From Bacillota bacterium (GTDB lineage: Bacteria > Bacillota > Clostridia > Christensenellales > Pumilibacteraceae): a stretch of 57,490 bases of DNA. The notes beneath the pieces were generated by a model. It ran no database searches, was not told the DNA's origin, and worked only from the letters and a program-made list of their open reading frames with translations. The stretch is taken from the NCBI GenBank assembly GCA_009780135.1, contig WRAP01000013.1, forward strand, positions 1 through 57,490, read 5' to 3'. Each line of letters opens with the position of its first letter. Within the stretch, counting starts at the first letter, position 1. Shown here piece after piece: positions 33,876-43,091 of this stretch. The translations under genes were made by a program, and so were the position numbers.

Positions 33876-34946
33876 ATGAATACACAAAAATTAGAACAAA
33901 TAGTAACAAAGTATAACGAGCTAACTCAAAAGATATCAGATCCTCAAATTATAGCTGATAATAAAGAGTGGACTAAGCTAGTAAAGGAGCACGCTAGCCT
34001 AGAGCCTGTTGTTTTATCTTATAATCGTTTAAAGACGGCTAAAAGTGATTTGGCTATGGCGAAAGAAATGCTAGCAAGTGAAACCGATAGCGAAATGTTA
34101 GCTCTTGCTAAAGAGGAGTTAGAGCAAAAAAAAGAAGAGATAGAAACAATTACAAGCGAGCTTAAAGTTTTGTTACTCCCTAGCGACCCTCGGGACGAAA
34201 AAAGCTGTATAGTAGAGGTTAGGGCAGGCACAGGTGGCGAGGAAGCGGCTCTTTTTGCGGCGGCACTTGTTAGAATGTATAAAATGTTTGCTAGTCAGCA
34301 TCGTTTTTTAGTTGAAGAAATCGACACTCACGAAACGGAATTGGGCGGAGTAAAGGAAGCGTCCTTTCAGGTTAGCGGTAGCGGTGCGTATGCTAAATTA
34401 AAGTTTGAAAGCGGTGTTCACCGTGTGCAGAGAGTCCCTGATACTGAAACTCAGGGGCGTATTCATACTAGTGCCGCTACCGTTGCGGTACTAGCGGAGG
34501 CAGAGGATATAGAGATTGAAATTAACGAAAAAGATCTTAAAATTGATACCTACCGAAGCGGCGGAGCGGGTGGTCAACATGTTAATAAAACAGACAGTGC
34601 TGTAAGGCTTACTCATATTCCTACGGGAATTGTAGTGCAGTGTCAGGATGAAAGGAGCCAAATTAAAAACCGTGATAAAGCTATGCGGGTACTAAAGACT
34701 AAACTATACGACAAGTTGATAGAGGAACAAGAGGCAAAGGAGCGGGGAGAGCGAAAGGCACAGGTTGGTAGTGGTGACAGAAGTGAACGCATTAGAACAT
34801 ACAACTTTCCGCAAGGGCGGGTTACCGACCACCGTATTGGTATGACATTATATTCACTTGATACTTTTATGAACGGCGATATAGCAAGTATGATAGAGGG
34901 GCTTAGAATTGCAGACCAAACGGCAAAACTAAATGCAGAGAGCTAA
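33876..34946 (+). CDS. prfA: Peptide chain release factor 1
   Basis: Ends translation at UAA and UAG. 356 residues, the normal length. Codon-recognition tripeptide PDT (188-190, the PxT class) lies in RVPDTETQGRIHTSAATV, and the hydrolytic GGQ (232-234) in RSGGAGGQHVNKTDSAV. The N-terminal coiled-coil domain is complete. No ribosome site is visible; a TTGACT at 33844 with a poor -10 lies close to the ATG. The usual neighbour prmC, which methylates the GGQ glutamine, is not next to it. Its presence means UAG is a stop in this genome. Confidence 0.97.
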   Translation: MNTQKLEQIVTKYNELTQKISDPQIIADNKEWTKLVKEHASLEPVVLSYNRLKTAKSDLAMAKEMLASETDSEMLALAKEELEQKKEEIETITSELKVLLLPSDPRDEKSCIVEVRAGTGGEEAALFAAALVRMYKMFASQHRFLVEEIDTHETELGGVKEASFQVSGSGAYAKLKFESGVHRVQRVPDTETQGRIHTSAATVAVLAEAEDIEIEINEKDLKIDTYRSGGAGGQHVNKTDSAVRLTHIPTGIVVQCQDERSQIKNRDKAMRVLKTKLYDKLIEEQEAKERGERKAQVGSGDRSERIRTYNFPQGRVTDHRIGMTLYSLDTFMNGDIASMIEGLRIADQTAKLNAES

Positions 34947-35098
34947 CTAAAATTGACAAAAGCATATTCATATAAGATAATTTAGTTATGTAAAAATAAT
35001 ATAAATAACTAGGAAGAAAGTTAAGACTAGGATGTATCTATATAATAATATTTTTTAGTAAATTGCAAATGCTATATCAGTAAAAGGAGATGTCTCAT

Positions 35099-35215
35099 AT
35101 GCAAACTGACGACAAAATTAACAACGATTTATCCGCTGAAAAGATAGCTTGGGAATGTTTTTCCAAAACAGGTAATATTGGTTTTTACTTGCTTCATAAA
35201 AATTTAAGTGAGTAA
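35099..35215 (+). CDS. yqzL: YqzL-like 38-residue protein
   Basis: A tiny gene with an AAGGAG ribosome site. The second half, AWECFSKTGNIGFYLLHKNL, fits the YqzL family pattern (W-x-x-F-x-x-TG-x-I-x-x-YLL). In Bacillus yqzL sits directly before recO, and the same order is found here, separated only by a terminator-like hairpin. Function unknown. The N-terminal 16 residues are Asp/Asn-rich and unlike those of Bacillus. Confidence 0.75.
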   Translation: MQTDDKINNDLSAEKIAWECFSKTGNIGFYLLHKNLSE

Positions 35216-35227
35216 AAACACAACTTG

Positions 35228-35285
35228 AAACTTAAGAATGCTAGGACTTGTAAATTTGATAAATCTGACATTCTTAAGTTTTTAT
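35228..35285 (+). terminator. Terminator or attenuator between yqzL and recO
   Basis: AAACTTAAGAATG (35228-35240) pairs with CATTCTTAAGTTT (35269-35281), 13 bp, followed by a T-rich run. The recO start lies 18 bases further on. Confidence 0.7.
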
Positions 35286-35302
35286 TTTTCTATTAATTAT
35301 AT

Positions 35303-35887
35303 ATGTCCGCCATTTCATATAAAGCAATCGTGCTTAAATCTAGCGACTATAACGAATATGACAAACGCTTAACACTTTTTACCGAGAATGAAGGTGTTGT
35401 TTGTGCCGTTATAAAAGGAATTAAAAAAAAGACAGCAAAATTAAAATTTGCCGGCGAAATTTTTGGATTTAACGAGTATCAATTAGTTAATAAGAACGGT
35501 TTTTTTACTGTTGCCAATGCTACGCAAATAGAAAGTTTTTTTGAATTCTCTAAAAATCACGACAACTTTTTATCAGTAACCGCTATGTTGGAAGTAACAG
35601 AAAAATCAGTAGGTGATAGTCCTAGTGGTGAGCTGTTTATAAAATTACTAAAAGCATTTAAGGCGATTTTATACGGCAATAAAAATCCGTATCTAGTTGC
35701 AATGCGTTATACATATTATGCTTTAGCTTTTGCTGGCTATGATAGCACACCAGAAAAAATACAAGAATTTGATTTTGATATTTTACCAAATGAGGTGCGC
35801 TTTGAGCCTGTTACATATCTAAAAGAAGCGATAAATATTTTGGAGCAAAGATTGGGAGTAAGGTTGATGGTAAGGATTGCGTTATGA
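35303..35887 (+). CDS. recO: DNA repair protein RecO, short form without zinc finger
   Basis: RecO loads RecA on gaps in the RecFOR pathway. The N-terminal OB fold is clear (AIVLKSSDYNEYDKRLTLFT, GVVCAVIKGIKKK, FGFNEYQLVNKNG), followed by the helical part (LLKAFKAILYGNKNPYLVAMRYTYYALAFAGY). The protein is 194 residues against about 240-260 usual, and the four-cysteine zinc site normally placed after the AGY segment is absent. The C-terminal helices also look shortened. No ribosome site. The position after yqzL supports the identity. Function may be reduced but some short RecO proteins are known to work. Confidence 0.85.
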   Translation: MSAISYKAIVLKSSDYNEYDKRLTLFTENEGVVCAVIKGIKKKTAKLKFAGEIFGFNEYQLVNKNGFFTVANATQIESFFEFSKNHDNFLSVTAMLEVTEKSVGDSPSGELFIKLLKAFKAILYGNKNPYLVAMRYTYYALAFAGYDSTPEKIQEFDFDILPNEVRFEPVTYLKEAINILEQRLGVRLMVRIAL

Positions 35888-35920
35888 AAAATTGTACATT
35901 GTAGTTTATAATTTAATATA

Positions 35921-37057
35921 TTATATATTGTGAGTTATATTTCTAACTGCCTTAATCAAACTATTCACATCGCCGAATGTTGTTTCAAAGCCAAAACTAG
36001 CCCTAACAATTCCGCTTTCCATTGTGCCTAAAAATTTATGCATTAAGGGTGCACAATGAAGTCCGCCTCGTACGCAAATATTGTAGTCATTATTTAGAAT
36101 GTCAGCTATATCCATCGAATGTAGCCCTTTTATATTAAAGCTAACTATTCCACCAACCGAATTTGTGGCAGTGTAAATTTTTATGCCGCTTATTTTTTTT
36201 AATTCACTTGTTGTAAAATCGCTTAAAGCAAATAGCTTTTCTCGATTACTGTGCGTATGCTTAAGTGTCCATTTAATACCTGCGTTAAGGCTTGCAATAG
36301 CGGGAGTGGGTAGAGTACCGCATTCTAAACTTTCAGGAAGCTCTAATGGCTGATAAAGACTTAGGCTATCCGTGCCTGTGCCACCGTAAATTCGTGGTTT
36401 TAAGCTAAGTCCCTCTCTTACTGCAAGCACGCCAATTCCTTGAGGACAATGTAGCCCCTTGTGCGGAGCAATTGTCAGCATATCAATTCCCATAGCTCCC
36501 ATATCAATATCGACATATCCAACGCTTTGAGCTCCGTCAACAAGCAGCGGAATAGCATATTTTTTACAGATGCTTCCAATCTCACTAATCGGTTGCACGG
36601 CTCCTGTAACATTAGAAATATGATTTATAATAACCAAACAAGTTTCTTGTCGCTTTGCTAATTCTACTTGTTTAGCAGTAACAAAATCCGTGCCGCTAAC
36701 AGGCGATAAAATTGTTAAATCAATAATTCCGCCCCGCTTTAATTCGTAAAGAGGACGAAGTACACTATTATGCTCTAGGCAGGTTGTTATAATATGACCG
36801 CCTTTTTTGACGATTCCAAAAATCGCCGAATTTAATGCGTGAGTGCAATTTAGTGTAAAAACCACATTGCCACATTCTAAGCCTAAAAAATTAGCGACAT
36901 TTATCCTTGCTTTGTGTACAAGTGTCGCTGTCTTTAAGCTAAGGCTATGTCCGCTTCTACCGGGGTTTGCCGATAGGTATTTTAGGCTGGAATTAACCGC
37001 CCCAATAACACTGGGTGGTTTATAAAATGTTGTTGCAGAATTATCAAAATAAATCAT
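35921..37057 (-). CDS. Cysteine desulfurase-family aminotransferase (class V)
   Basis: 378 residues from the MIYFDNSATT start, the conserved opening of the family; a Met five codons upstream has no better ribosome site. PLP enzyme that removes sulfur from cysteine. Lys-bearing loop TIAPHKGLHCPQGIGVL, Asp in VDGAQSVG, and the mobile Cys loop near the end, RGGLHCAPLMHKFLG, as in the group II (SufS/CsdA-like) desulfurases. It is divergent from the DUF3343 gene, whose family is thought to carry sulfur or selenium, so the pair may act together. No scaffold (nifU or sufU) is in the window. Confidence 0.9.
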   Translation of the reverse strand: MIYFDNSATTFYKPPSVIGAVNSSLKYLSANPGRSGHSLSLKTATLVHKARINVANFLGLECGNVVFTLNCTHALNSAIFGIVKKGGHIITTCLEHNSVLRPLYELKRGGIIDLTILSPVSGTDFVTAKQVELAKRQETCLVIINHISNVTGAVQPISEIGSICKKYAIPLLVDGAQSVGYVDIDMGAMGIDMLTIAPHKGLHCPQGIGVLAVREGLSLKPRIYGGTGTDSLSLYQPLELPESLECGTLPTPAIASLNAGIKWTLKHTHSNREKLFALSDFTTSELKKISGIKIYTATNSVGGIVSFNIKGLHSMDIADILNNDYNICVRGGLHCAPLMHKFLGTMESGIVRASFGFETTFGDVNSLIKAVRNITHNI

Positions 37058-37173
37058 AAAAGAAAGGCACATTTAGTAAGATGCGACTATATACTATTAG
37101 TGTATTCAATAGATTATATTGTGTTAAAATTTATGATTTTTTGAAATATAACAAACAAAAGAGGAAAAATTTT

Positions 37174-37422
37174 ATGTACTACATTTTTGCATTTCGCTCT
37201 CGAAGCGAGAGTATGGGATTTTATCAACGGCTAAATAGTTTAGGAATAGAGACTAAACTAATTAGCACTCCACGGATTATTTCGATAGGCTGTGGCCTTA
37301 GTGTAAAGGTCGGCACTGAATATTTAGAGACGGCTTCTGATAGCTTAAATGCCTGTAGCGTTAGTACTTTTTTAGGAGTGTTTTACTATAACGGGAATGA
37401 GATTATAAGAGTTAGGGAGTAA
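37174..37422 (+). CDS. DUF3343 protein, putative Se/S carrier
   Basis: 82 residues from the ATG at 37174 with GAGGA upstream. Matches DUF3343: MYYIFAFRSRSESMGFYQRL and LISTPRIISIGCGLSVKV, with the conserved Cys after SIG. The family is small, acts as a putative sulfur or selenium carrier, and often lies beside class V desulfurases. Here the desulfurase gene is directly divergent, with only 116 bases between the starts, so a shared control region is likely. Confidence 0.8.
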   Translation: MYYIFAFRSRSESMGFYQRLNSLGIETKLISTPRIISIGCGLSVKVGTEYLETASDSLNACSVSTFLGVFYYNGNEIIRVRE

Positions 37423-37445
37423 GGAATTTATAATTAGTGAGCAAG

Positions 37446-38273
37446 TTAAAACTCTTTTGAGTTGTTAATTATTACAGTGCTTGGTGCCCGTCCTGCTAAA
37501 ATATCATCTATATTATATTTAGCACTAGCGATAATAACTTGTGTACCTTGTGCTAAGCACGGCTTAATATATTCTAACTTGTATTTAGCTCCGTTAGCAC
37601 CTGCTCTACTGGCTCCTAGACATTTCAACTTTACTTCATCTAACTTTTTATTAAGTGCTTCAAAACTTGGAGCACTTATTTCTCTTATTAAGGAAGTAGG
37701 GTCGCAAACATCCTCGTAAATGCCATCCAGCGTTGATAAAATCAAAAGAGTTTTAGCTTTAACTAAACACGCAATTTGACTAGCTGTTTCGTCATTATCA
37801 ACAAGCTCTAATACATTTTGTTTTTTCTTGCAAAGAATTCCAATTTCAAACTTTCGCAATTCTTCACAGCTTACAGCGTCGTTGTAATTTACGATAGGCA
37901 CGCAGTTTTGTTTTGCTGCAGCTTCTAACAGTTTTTTTATATGGATAGATTTTTTTTCATTATTAAAGTGATTATGTTCTACTAGAAATTGTCTAATGCC
38001 GTATTGTGGATTTATAAAATTGCGATACATATTCATAAGTATCGCCTGCCCTTGAGCCGCATAATTAGCTTTTGTATGATTGTCATCAGTGGGTAACTCT
38101 GCTCCCGTACGCCGCATATAGTCGATACGCCCAATTTCAACAGCACCGCTAGAAACCCAAATCATACCAGGTTTTAATTGTCTTCCTAAATTAGCAAACT
38201 TATTATAATCAATATCGCCATTAACTTTATCAATAAGTGCCATAGATCCTATTTTGCCTACAAGTTCTATCAT
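37446..38273 (-). CDS. Amino-acid kinase, glutamate 5-kinase-like
   Basis: 275 residues of the amino-acid kinase fold. VGKIGSMALI is the phosphate loop, WVSSGAVEIG matches VSSGA of ProB, YAAQGQAILMNMYRNF matches the VGQ...Lm..Y element, PIVNYNDAVS corresponds to PIINENDTV, and TLLILSTLDGIYED to the LLSDIDGLY strand. There is an unusual insertion, KKKQNVLELVDNDETAS, in place of FGDNDxLSA. No C-terminal PUA domain. The proline-pathway partner proA is not nearby, so the substrate is unsure; a divergent glutamate 5-kinase is the best guess. Confidence 0.7.
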   Translation of the reverse strand: MIELVGKIGSMALIDKVNGDIDYNKFANLGRQLKPGMIWVSSGAVEIGRIDYMRRTGAELPTDDNHTKANYAAQGQAILMNMYRNFINPQYGIRQFLVEHNHFNNEKKSIHIKKLLEAAAKQNCVPIVNYNDAVSCEELRKFEIGILCKKKQNVLELVDNDETASQIACLVKAKTLLILSTLDGIYEDVCDPTSLIREISAPSFEALNKKLDEVKLKCLGASRAGANGAKYKLEYIKPCLAQGTQVIIASAKYNIDDILAGRAPSTVIINNSKEF

Positions 38274-38339
38274 AATTGTAATTTTAGCTAAAGATTATAA
38301 ACTCGTCAACAAAATTTATAAAATTATAAAAATTAGTGC

Positions 38340-38368
38340 TTGACAGTAGATGCAAAATATGTTACTAT
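38340..38368 (+). promoter_or_regulatory. Promoter of the second Ig/beta-helix lipoprotein gene
   Basis: TTGACA (38340-38345), 17 bases, TACTAT (38363-38368); the start codon with AAGGAG follows at 38424. Confidence 0.7.
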
Positions 38369-38423
38369 AACTATATACAAAATGTGCCTCACAATGAGTG
38401 CACTTAAGGAGAATAAAAAAATA

Positions 38424-39866
38424 ATGACAAAAAGAACAAAAAAATTACTAGCGTTGTTTACGGCTATTATGATGATTTTTGCTGTGGGCTTGTTAGTTGC
38501 GTGCGAAATTGGTACACCAACCCCGCCGGCCCCCCCACCTCCCCAGTATGAAAATGCTACATCTGTAACGGTAATTGGTGGTCCGCTTAGTCTAGCATTA
38601 GGTACAGATAACCTAACAGGACAACTAGCAGCTACTGTTGCACCGGCAGGTGCAAGACAAAGAGTAGTATGGTCATCTAATAACGAAGCTATAGCAACAG
38701 TATCGTCTTCAGGTCTTGTTACAGCAGCTGGAGCAGGTACAACTCAAATTAGAGCTACAGCATACGGAACAACAGATGTTCTTGCTTTTACTACTGTAGT
38801 TGTAGCAGCTGCCGCTGTTCCTGTAACAGGTGTAACGATTACTCAAAATAATTTTGAACTTTATATGCGTCGTACACAACAATTAGCTATGACGCTAACA
38901 CCTGCTAATTCTACTAACCGTAATGTAGCTTGGAGCTCTAGTGCTCCAACGGTAGCAACAGTTTCAGATACTGGTTTAGTAACGGGTGTAACTGCAGGAA
39001 CTGCTACAATTACAGTAACAACAGAAGACGGCGGTCATACAGCCTCTGTTAATGTAACTGTATTGTATAGAGCAGCTGGTGCAATAGCAACAGTAGCAGA
39101 GTTTTTTGCAATAAATGACAATCCAACAGGTAACTTCTTCTTAGAGAACAACTTGGATTTTGATGGAATAGAATTTACACCTATTGGTACACCTGTTGGT
39201 GCTGACGGAGAAATGATTGGTCTTACTGCTGCACATTGGAGTTTAGCATTTAGAGGAACATTCGATGGTAGGGGCTTTGCATTGCAGAATATTTCTTTTA
39301 GTGTTTCATATCTTTGGCAGTGGGGTATTTTCCGTCAAACAGATGGAGCAACAATTCGTAATGTATCTATAACAGATGCTATGTTCTTTATTGTAGGTGG
39401 CGAGAGTGGTATACTTATAGGAAGAGCACGAGATACTGTAGTAGAAAATGTATTTATACAGGGTACAATGCCTGCTTTATACTGGAATCCAAGTGACGAT
39501 CCACGCCCTGCTGAAAGGCGCGAATGGTCTAACCATGGTGCATTGGCAGGTGCAGTTACAGCGATTAGAGGTAATTCTTTAACAGTTACAAATGTTGTTA
39601 TGGATATAGAAGCAAGCTATGCTACAGAAATTTTTGGTGGACTTAGTTGGGGTCGTCAGGCCAGTTGCTCTTATACTAATGTGTTTTCTGTTGTAGCTGA
39701 AAATGTTGATATTATGAATTTCTTAGGTGGTGCAGGTGCTCCTACTCTTGTTAATACTCATGTGTTTAGAGAAGATGGTATTGCAACTATGAATTTCTCG
39801 GCATTGCCTACTTCTCACTGGCAACTTAATCCAGGCGGCCTTCCTTCACTTCGCCAACTAAGTTAA
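38424..39866 (+). CDS. Ig-like and beta-helix surface lipoprotein
   Basis: 480 residues from the ATG with AAGGAG about 13 bases upstream; frames upstream of it cross the promoter. Lipoprotein signal with LLVAC (Cys27), then a Pro-rich spacer. Two BIG2-type Ig repeats (about 44-125 and 130-210) show the W-S-S-x, A-T-V-S, GLVT pattern. A beta-helix/GLUG-like region follows (about 215-400: GTFDGRGFALQNISF, ATIRNVSITDAMFF, TVVENVFIQGTM). It is a shorter relative of the protein at 9985-13185, which shares the GRGF...N-I and I-x-N-V repeats. Likely surface adhesion; a lyase activity cannot be excluded but no catalytic residues are evident. Confidence 0.8.
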   Translation: MTKRTKKLLALFTAIMMIFAVGLLVACEIGTPTPPAPPPPQYENATSVTVIGGPLSLALGTDNLTGQLAATVAPAGARQRVVWSSNNEAIATVSSSGLVTAAGAGTTQIRATAYGTTDVLAFTTVVVAAAAVPVTGVTITQNNFELYMRRTQQLAMTLTPANSTNRNVAWSSSAPTVATVSDTGLVTGVTAGTATITVTTEDGGHTASVNVTVLYRAAGAIATVAEFFAINDNPTGNFFLENNLDFDGIEFTPIGTPVGADGEMIGLTAAHWSLAFRGTFDGRGFALQNISFSVSYLWQWGIFRQTDGATIRNVSITDAMFFIVGGESGILIGRARDTVVENVFIQGTMPALYWNPSDDPRPAERREWSNHGALAGAVTAIRGNSLTVTNVVMDIEASYATEIFGGLSWGRQASCSYTNVFSVVAENVDIMNFLGGAGAPTLVNTHVFREDGIATMNFSALPTSHWQLNPGGLPSLRQLS

Positions 39867-39890
39867 GTAAAAAGAAGCTAAATAAAAATT

Positions 39891-39924
39891 AAAACTCCAC
39901 AACATTAAGTTGGGGAGTTTTTTT
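39891..39924 (+). terminator. Terminator after the lipoprotein gene
   Basis: AAAACTCCACAAC pairs with GTTGGGGAGTTTT around ATTAA, then more T. Confidence 0.85.
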
Positions 39925-39955
39925 GAATTAAAAATAATTTTTATTTATTTTTTGC

Positions 39956-39984
39956 TTGCAATATATTTTTGAGTATGATATTAT
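39956..39984 (+). promoter_or_regulatory. Promoter upstream of rnj
   Basis: TTGCAA (39956-39961), 17 bases, TATTAT (39979-39984). It implies an untranslated leader of about 128 bases before the RNase J start. Confidence 0.55.
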
Positions 39985-40118
39985 ATTGGTAACTTAACAT
40001 CATTTTTACGATTTAAGTTTATTAAATTTGCAACTTTTCGCATATTTTCGTGCGTTGATTTTTAATAAGCAATTATTATGAGTAATTATCATATGATTAT
40101 TGAGTTTTTGGAGAAAAA

Positions 40119-41822
40119 ATGAGTACAACAACAAGAAGAACAACTAAAGCTGATCTTCCGCTACGAGTAATATTTTTAGGCGGTGTAGGCGAGATTGGTA
40201 AAAATATGACTGCACTAGAGTATGGCGATGAGATTATAATTATAGACTGTGGTGTATCTTTTCCTAGTGGCGATATGCCGGGAGTAGATTTGGTTATACC
40301 TGATATAACTTATCTAACAGCTAACCGAGATAAAGTAAAGGGTATTGTGCTTACGCATGGTCATGAGGATCATATTGGTGCAATTCCGTTTGTGTTAAAA
40401 GAGCTTAATGTGCCTGTTTATGGCACTAGGCTAACTTTAGCGTTATTAGAGCCTAAAATTAGAGAGCATAAACTTTTAGAAGTTGTTAGATTTAATGTAG
40501 TTCGTGCCGGTGCTACGGTAGCACTTGGTGCTAATTTTAAGGTGGAATTTGTAAATGTAAGCCATTCTGTAGCAGGTAGTTGTGCACTTAGCATTACAAC
40601 TCCGCTTGGCATAGTTTTTCATACAGGCGACTTTAAGGTGGATTTTACACCGATAGCCGGTAATGTTATAGACCTTCAGCGAATTGCCGAAATTGGTCAA
40701 CAAGGTGTAATGTTACTTATGAGCGAAAGCACTAATGTAGAAAAATCAGGCTCTAGTTTATCCGAGGCGGTAGTAGGGCAATCCCTAAATCAGATTTTTT
40801 CTGAAAACACAGATAGACGAATTTTTATAGCTACATTCGCTTCTAATGTCCATAGACTGCAACAAATTATAGACTTAGCACAAAAATATAATCGAAAAGT
40901 TGCTTTTAGTGGTAGAAGCATGATAAATGTTACCGATGTAGCATTCAAAATAGGTGAATTACGCTTTCCGCAAGACGCTGTTGTGGATTTAGATAGGGTA
41001 AAAGACATCGAAGATAAACACCTTGTTATCATCACAACAGGTTCTCAAGGCGAACCGATGAGTGCCTTAACAAGGATGAGTAAAGATGAATTTAATCATA
41101 TTCAGATGGATTACAATGATACTGTTGTAATTTCGGCATCGCCAATCCCAGGTAATGAACGCCATGTTTATGATGTTATAAATAATCTTTATAGACACGG
41201 TGTTAGAGTGATTTATGAAAAATTAGCGGATGTGCATGTATCTGGGCATGCTTGTCAAGAAGAACTTAAACTTATGATAGCATTACTTCAACCTAGTTTT
41301 TTTATACCTGTTCATGGAGAGTTTAGACATCTTAAAAAACATGCAGAGTTAGCTATGCGTATGGGGATTCCAGCTCAAAGAATACTATTGTGCGATATTG
41401 GTAATTGTGCCGAAATTTCTAAAACAAAGGGTCTTAGGCTTGCTAGCGAGGTTACAGCCGGCAATGTGCTTGTTGACGGACTAGGTGTTGGCGATGTGGG
41501 TAGCAGTGTACTTAAAGATAGAAAGCATTTATCCGAGGATGGACTTTTCTTGGTTGTAATAGGTCTAAATACCGAAAGAGGCGAGGTTACAGCGTTAGAG
41601 ATGTTAAGTCGTGGCTTTGTGTACACAAAAGAATCAGATGGCACCGAAACTATGGGTGCTGCTAAAACAATGGTTTATAAACTTCTTCAAGACTTTGATT
41701 TAAAGGGCGAACTAAACGATTGGGGTGTGCTTAAAAATGCTGTAAGAAGAGAATTAAAAAGTTTCCTTCACAAAAAAACTCGTCGAAATCCTATGATATT
41801 AACGGTTGTTATAGAGAGTTAA
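40119..41822 (+). CDS. rnj: Ribonuclease J
   Basis: 5'-to-3' exo- and endoribonuclease central to RNA decay in Gram-positive bacteria. 567 residues, normal length. Metallo-beta-lactamase motif LTHGHEDHIGA (about 75-85), further metal ligands in NVSHSVAGSCAL and FHTGDFK, beta-CASP GTQGEP-like ITTGSQGEPMSAL, SASPIPGNE, and VHVSGHA plus VHGEFRHL in the C-terminal part. GGAG lies about eight bases before the ATG. It leads an operon-like run with U32, the GT-ABC fusion and the permease, with gaps of nine bases or less after it. Confidence 0.97.
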   Translation: MSTTTRRTTKADLPLRVIFLGGVGEIGKNMTALEYGDEIIIIDCGVSFPSGDMPGVDLVIPDITYLTANRDKVKGIVLTHGHEDHIGAIPFVLKELNVPVYGTRLTLALLEPKIREHKLLEVVRFNVVRAGATVALGANFKVEFVNVSHSVAGSCALSITTPLGIVFHTGDFKVDFTPIAGNVIDLQRIAEIGQQGVMLLMSESTNVEKSGSSLSEAVVGQSLNQIFSENTDRRIFIATFASNVHRLQQIIDLAQKYNRKVAFSGRSMINVTDVAFKIGELRFPQDAVVDLDRVKDIEDKHLVIITTGSQGEPMSALTRMSKDEFNHIQMDYNDTVVISASPIPGNERHVYDVINNLYRHGVRVIYEKLADVHVSGHACQEELKLMIALLQPSFFIPVHGEFRHLKKHAELAMRMGIPAQRILLCDIGNCAEISKTKGLRLASEVTAGNVLVDGLGVGDVGSSVLKDRKHLSEDGLFLVVIGLNTERGEVTALEMLSRGFVYTKESDGTETMGAAKTMVYKLLQDFDLKGELNDWGVLKNAVRRELKSFLHKKTRRNPMILTVVIES

Positions 41823-41831
41823 TTTAATGTA

Positions 41832-43091
41832 ATGTCTATTAAAAATCAAAATACTAATAAAACTCTAGAGCTTCTTGCTCCTAGTGGAGATTTAGAAAGT
41901 CTAAAAACGGCATTGTACTTTGGTGCGGATGCCGTTTATTTTGGAGATAAGAATTTTTCGCTTCGAGCCGGAGCGGAAAATTTTACTATTGACGGTATTG
42001 CTAATGCTACAGAAATCATAAAAAAAGCAGGAAAAAAAGCATTTGTTACAGCAAACATCTTTATTAAAAATAAAGATATTGCACCTTTAACTGAATACTT
42101 AAAATCTCTTTCAAAATTGACTGATAGTAATCGTCCTGATGCACTTATTGTTTCAGACTTAGCAGGTGTAGAACTTATTAAAAAATATGCAAAAAATATA
42201 GCAATTCATTTATCAACTCAAGCTAATACTCAAAATTATTTAACTGCAAAAATGTATGCAAAAATGGGTGTTAGTCGCATAGTTTTAGCAAGAGAAATTT
42301 CAATTGGTGAAATTGCTAAAATCAAAGAAGAAAATCCTAATTTAGAATTAGAGGCATTTGTGCACGGTGCTATGTGTGTGGCATATGCAGGTAGATGCCT
42401 TATAAGTGCTTTTAAATCTAACCGTAGTGGCAATAGAGGAGAGTGTGCTCAGCAATGTAGATTTGAATATGAAATTAGAGAGCAGAGCGAAAAAGACGGG
42501 AACTATTTTACTTTAACCGAAGATGAAAAAGGTTCTTATATTCTAAATTCTAAAGACTTAAATCTAATAATGCATTTAAATAAATTGGCACAAGCAGGAA
42601 TATCCAGTTTTAAGATAGAGGGTAGATCAAAAGCTAGTTATTATGTAGCAAATGTAATAAATGCTTATAGACGAGCAATGGATATTGCATTTCATGGTAA
42701 GAAGGGTAATTTAGATATCTTAGATGCTGAATTGTATAAATCTTCTCATAGAGAGTTTTTTACAGGATTTTATTTAGGTGAAGAAGAAATTAAAGACGGT
42801 CAATATTTGTTATCTAGTCGACCGAACACCAATTATCAATTTGTAGCAGTAGTAGAGGAAGGGCAAAACGAAAGCGGATTAACGCAAATTCAACTCCGTA
42901 ACCGTATTATTGTTGGCGACGAATTAGAAATACTAAGTCCAACTGAAAACCACAATAAGACATTTAAAGTTGAGAGTATACAAGATTTAAAAGGCATCAA
43001 TATAGAAATTGCAAATAAAGTTAAACAATCACTTTTAATTTCTATACCGCATAAGCTACAAACAGGCGACATGTTAAGAAAAAAAGTATAA
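41832..43091 (+). CDS. Peptidase U32 family protein (tRNA hydroxylation type)
   Basis: 419 residues. Members such as TrhP/YegQ and YrrO act in 5-hydroxyuridine formation on tRNA (or in 23S rRNA hydroxylation for RlhA) rather than as peptidases. ELLAPSGDLESLKTALYFGADAVYFG at the N terminus, the U32 signature EAFVHGAMCVAYAGRCLIS (about 174-192), and a cysteine set (C182, C189, then ECAQQC) that may hold an iron-sulfur cluster. FKIEGRSK follows. The C-terminal 80 residues form a small beta domain. It ends in TAATG shared with the next start, so translation is coupled. Which RNA it modifies is not known. Confidence 0.9.
   Translation: MSIKNQNTNKTLELLAPSGDLESLKTALYFGADAVYFGDKNFSLRAGAENFTIDGIANATEIIKKAGKKAFVTANIFIKNKDIAPLTEYLKSLSKLTDSNRPDALIVSDLAGVELIKKYAKNIAIHLSTQANTQNYLTAKMYAKMGVSRIVLAREISIGEIAKIKEENPNLELEAFVHGAMCVAYAGRCLISAFKSNRSGNRGECAQQCRFEYEIREQSEKDGNYFTLTEDEKGSYILNSKDLNLIMHLNKLAQAGISSFKIEGRSKASYYVANVINAYRRAMDIAFHGKKGNLDILDAELYKSSHREFFTGFYLGEEEIKDGQYLLSSRPNTNYQFVAVVEEGQNESGLTQIQLRNRIIVGDELEILSPTENHNKTFKVESIQDLKGINIEIANKVKQSLLISIPHKLQTGDMLRKKV

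Noticed and set aside
40418-41644. Several minus-strand frames of 64-89 codons over RNase J
   Set aside because: They mirror the coding phase of a well-supported gene and have no start signals.
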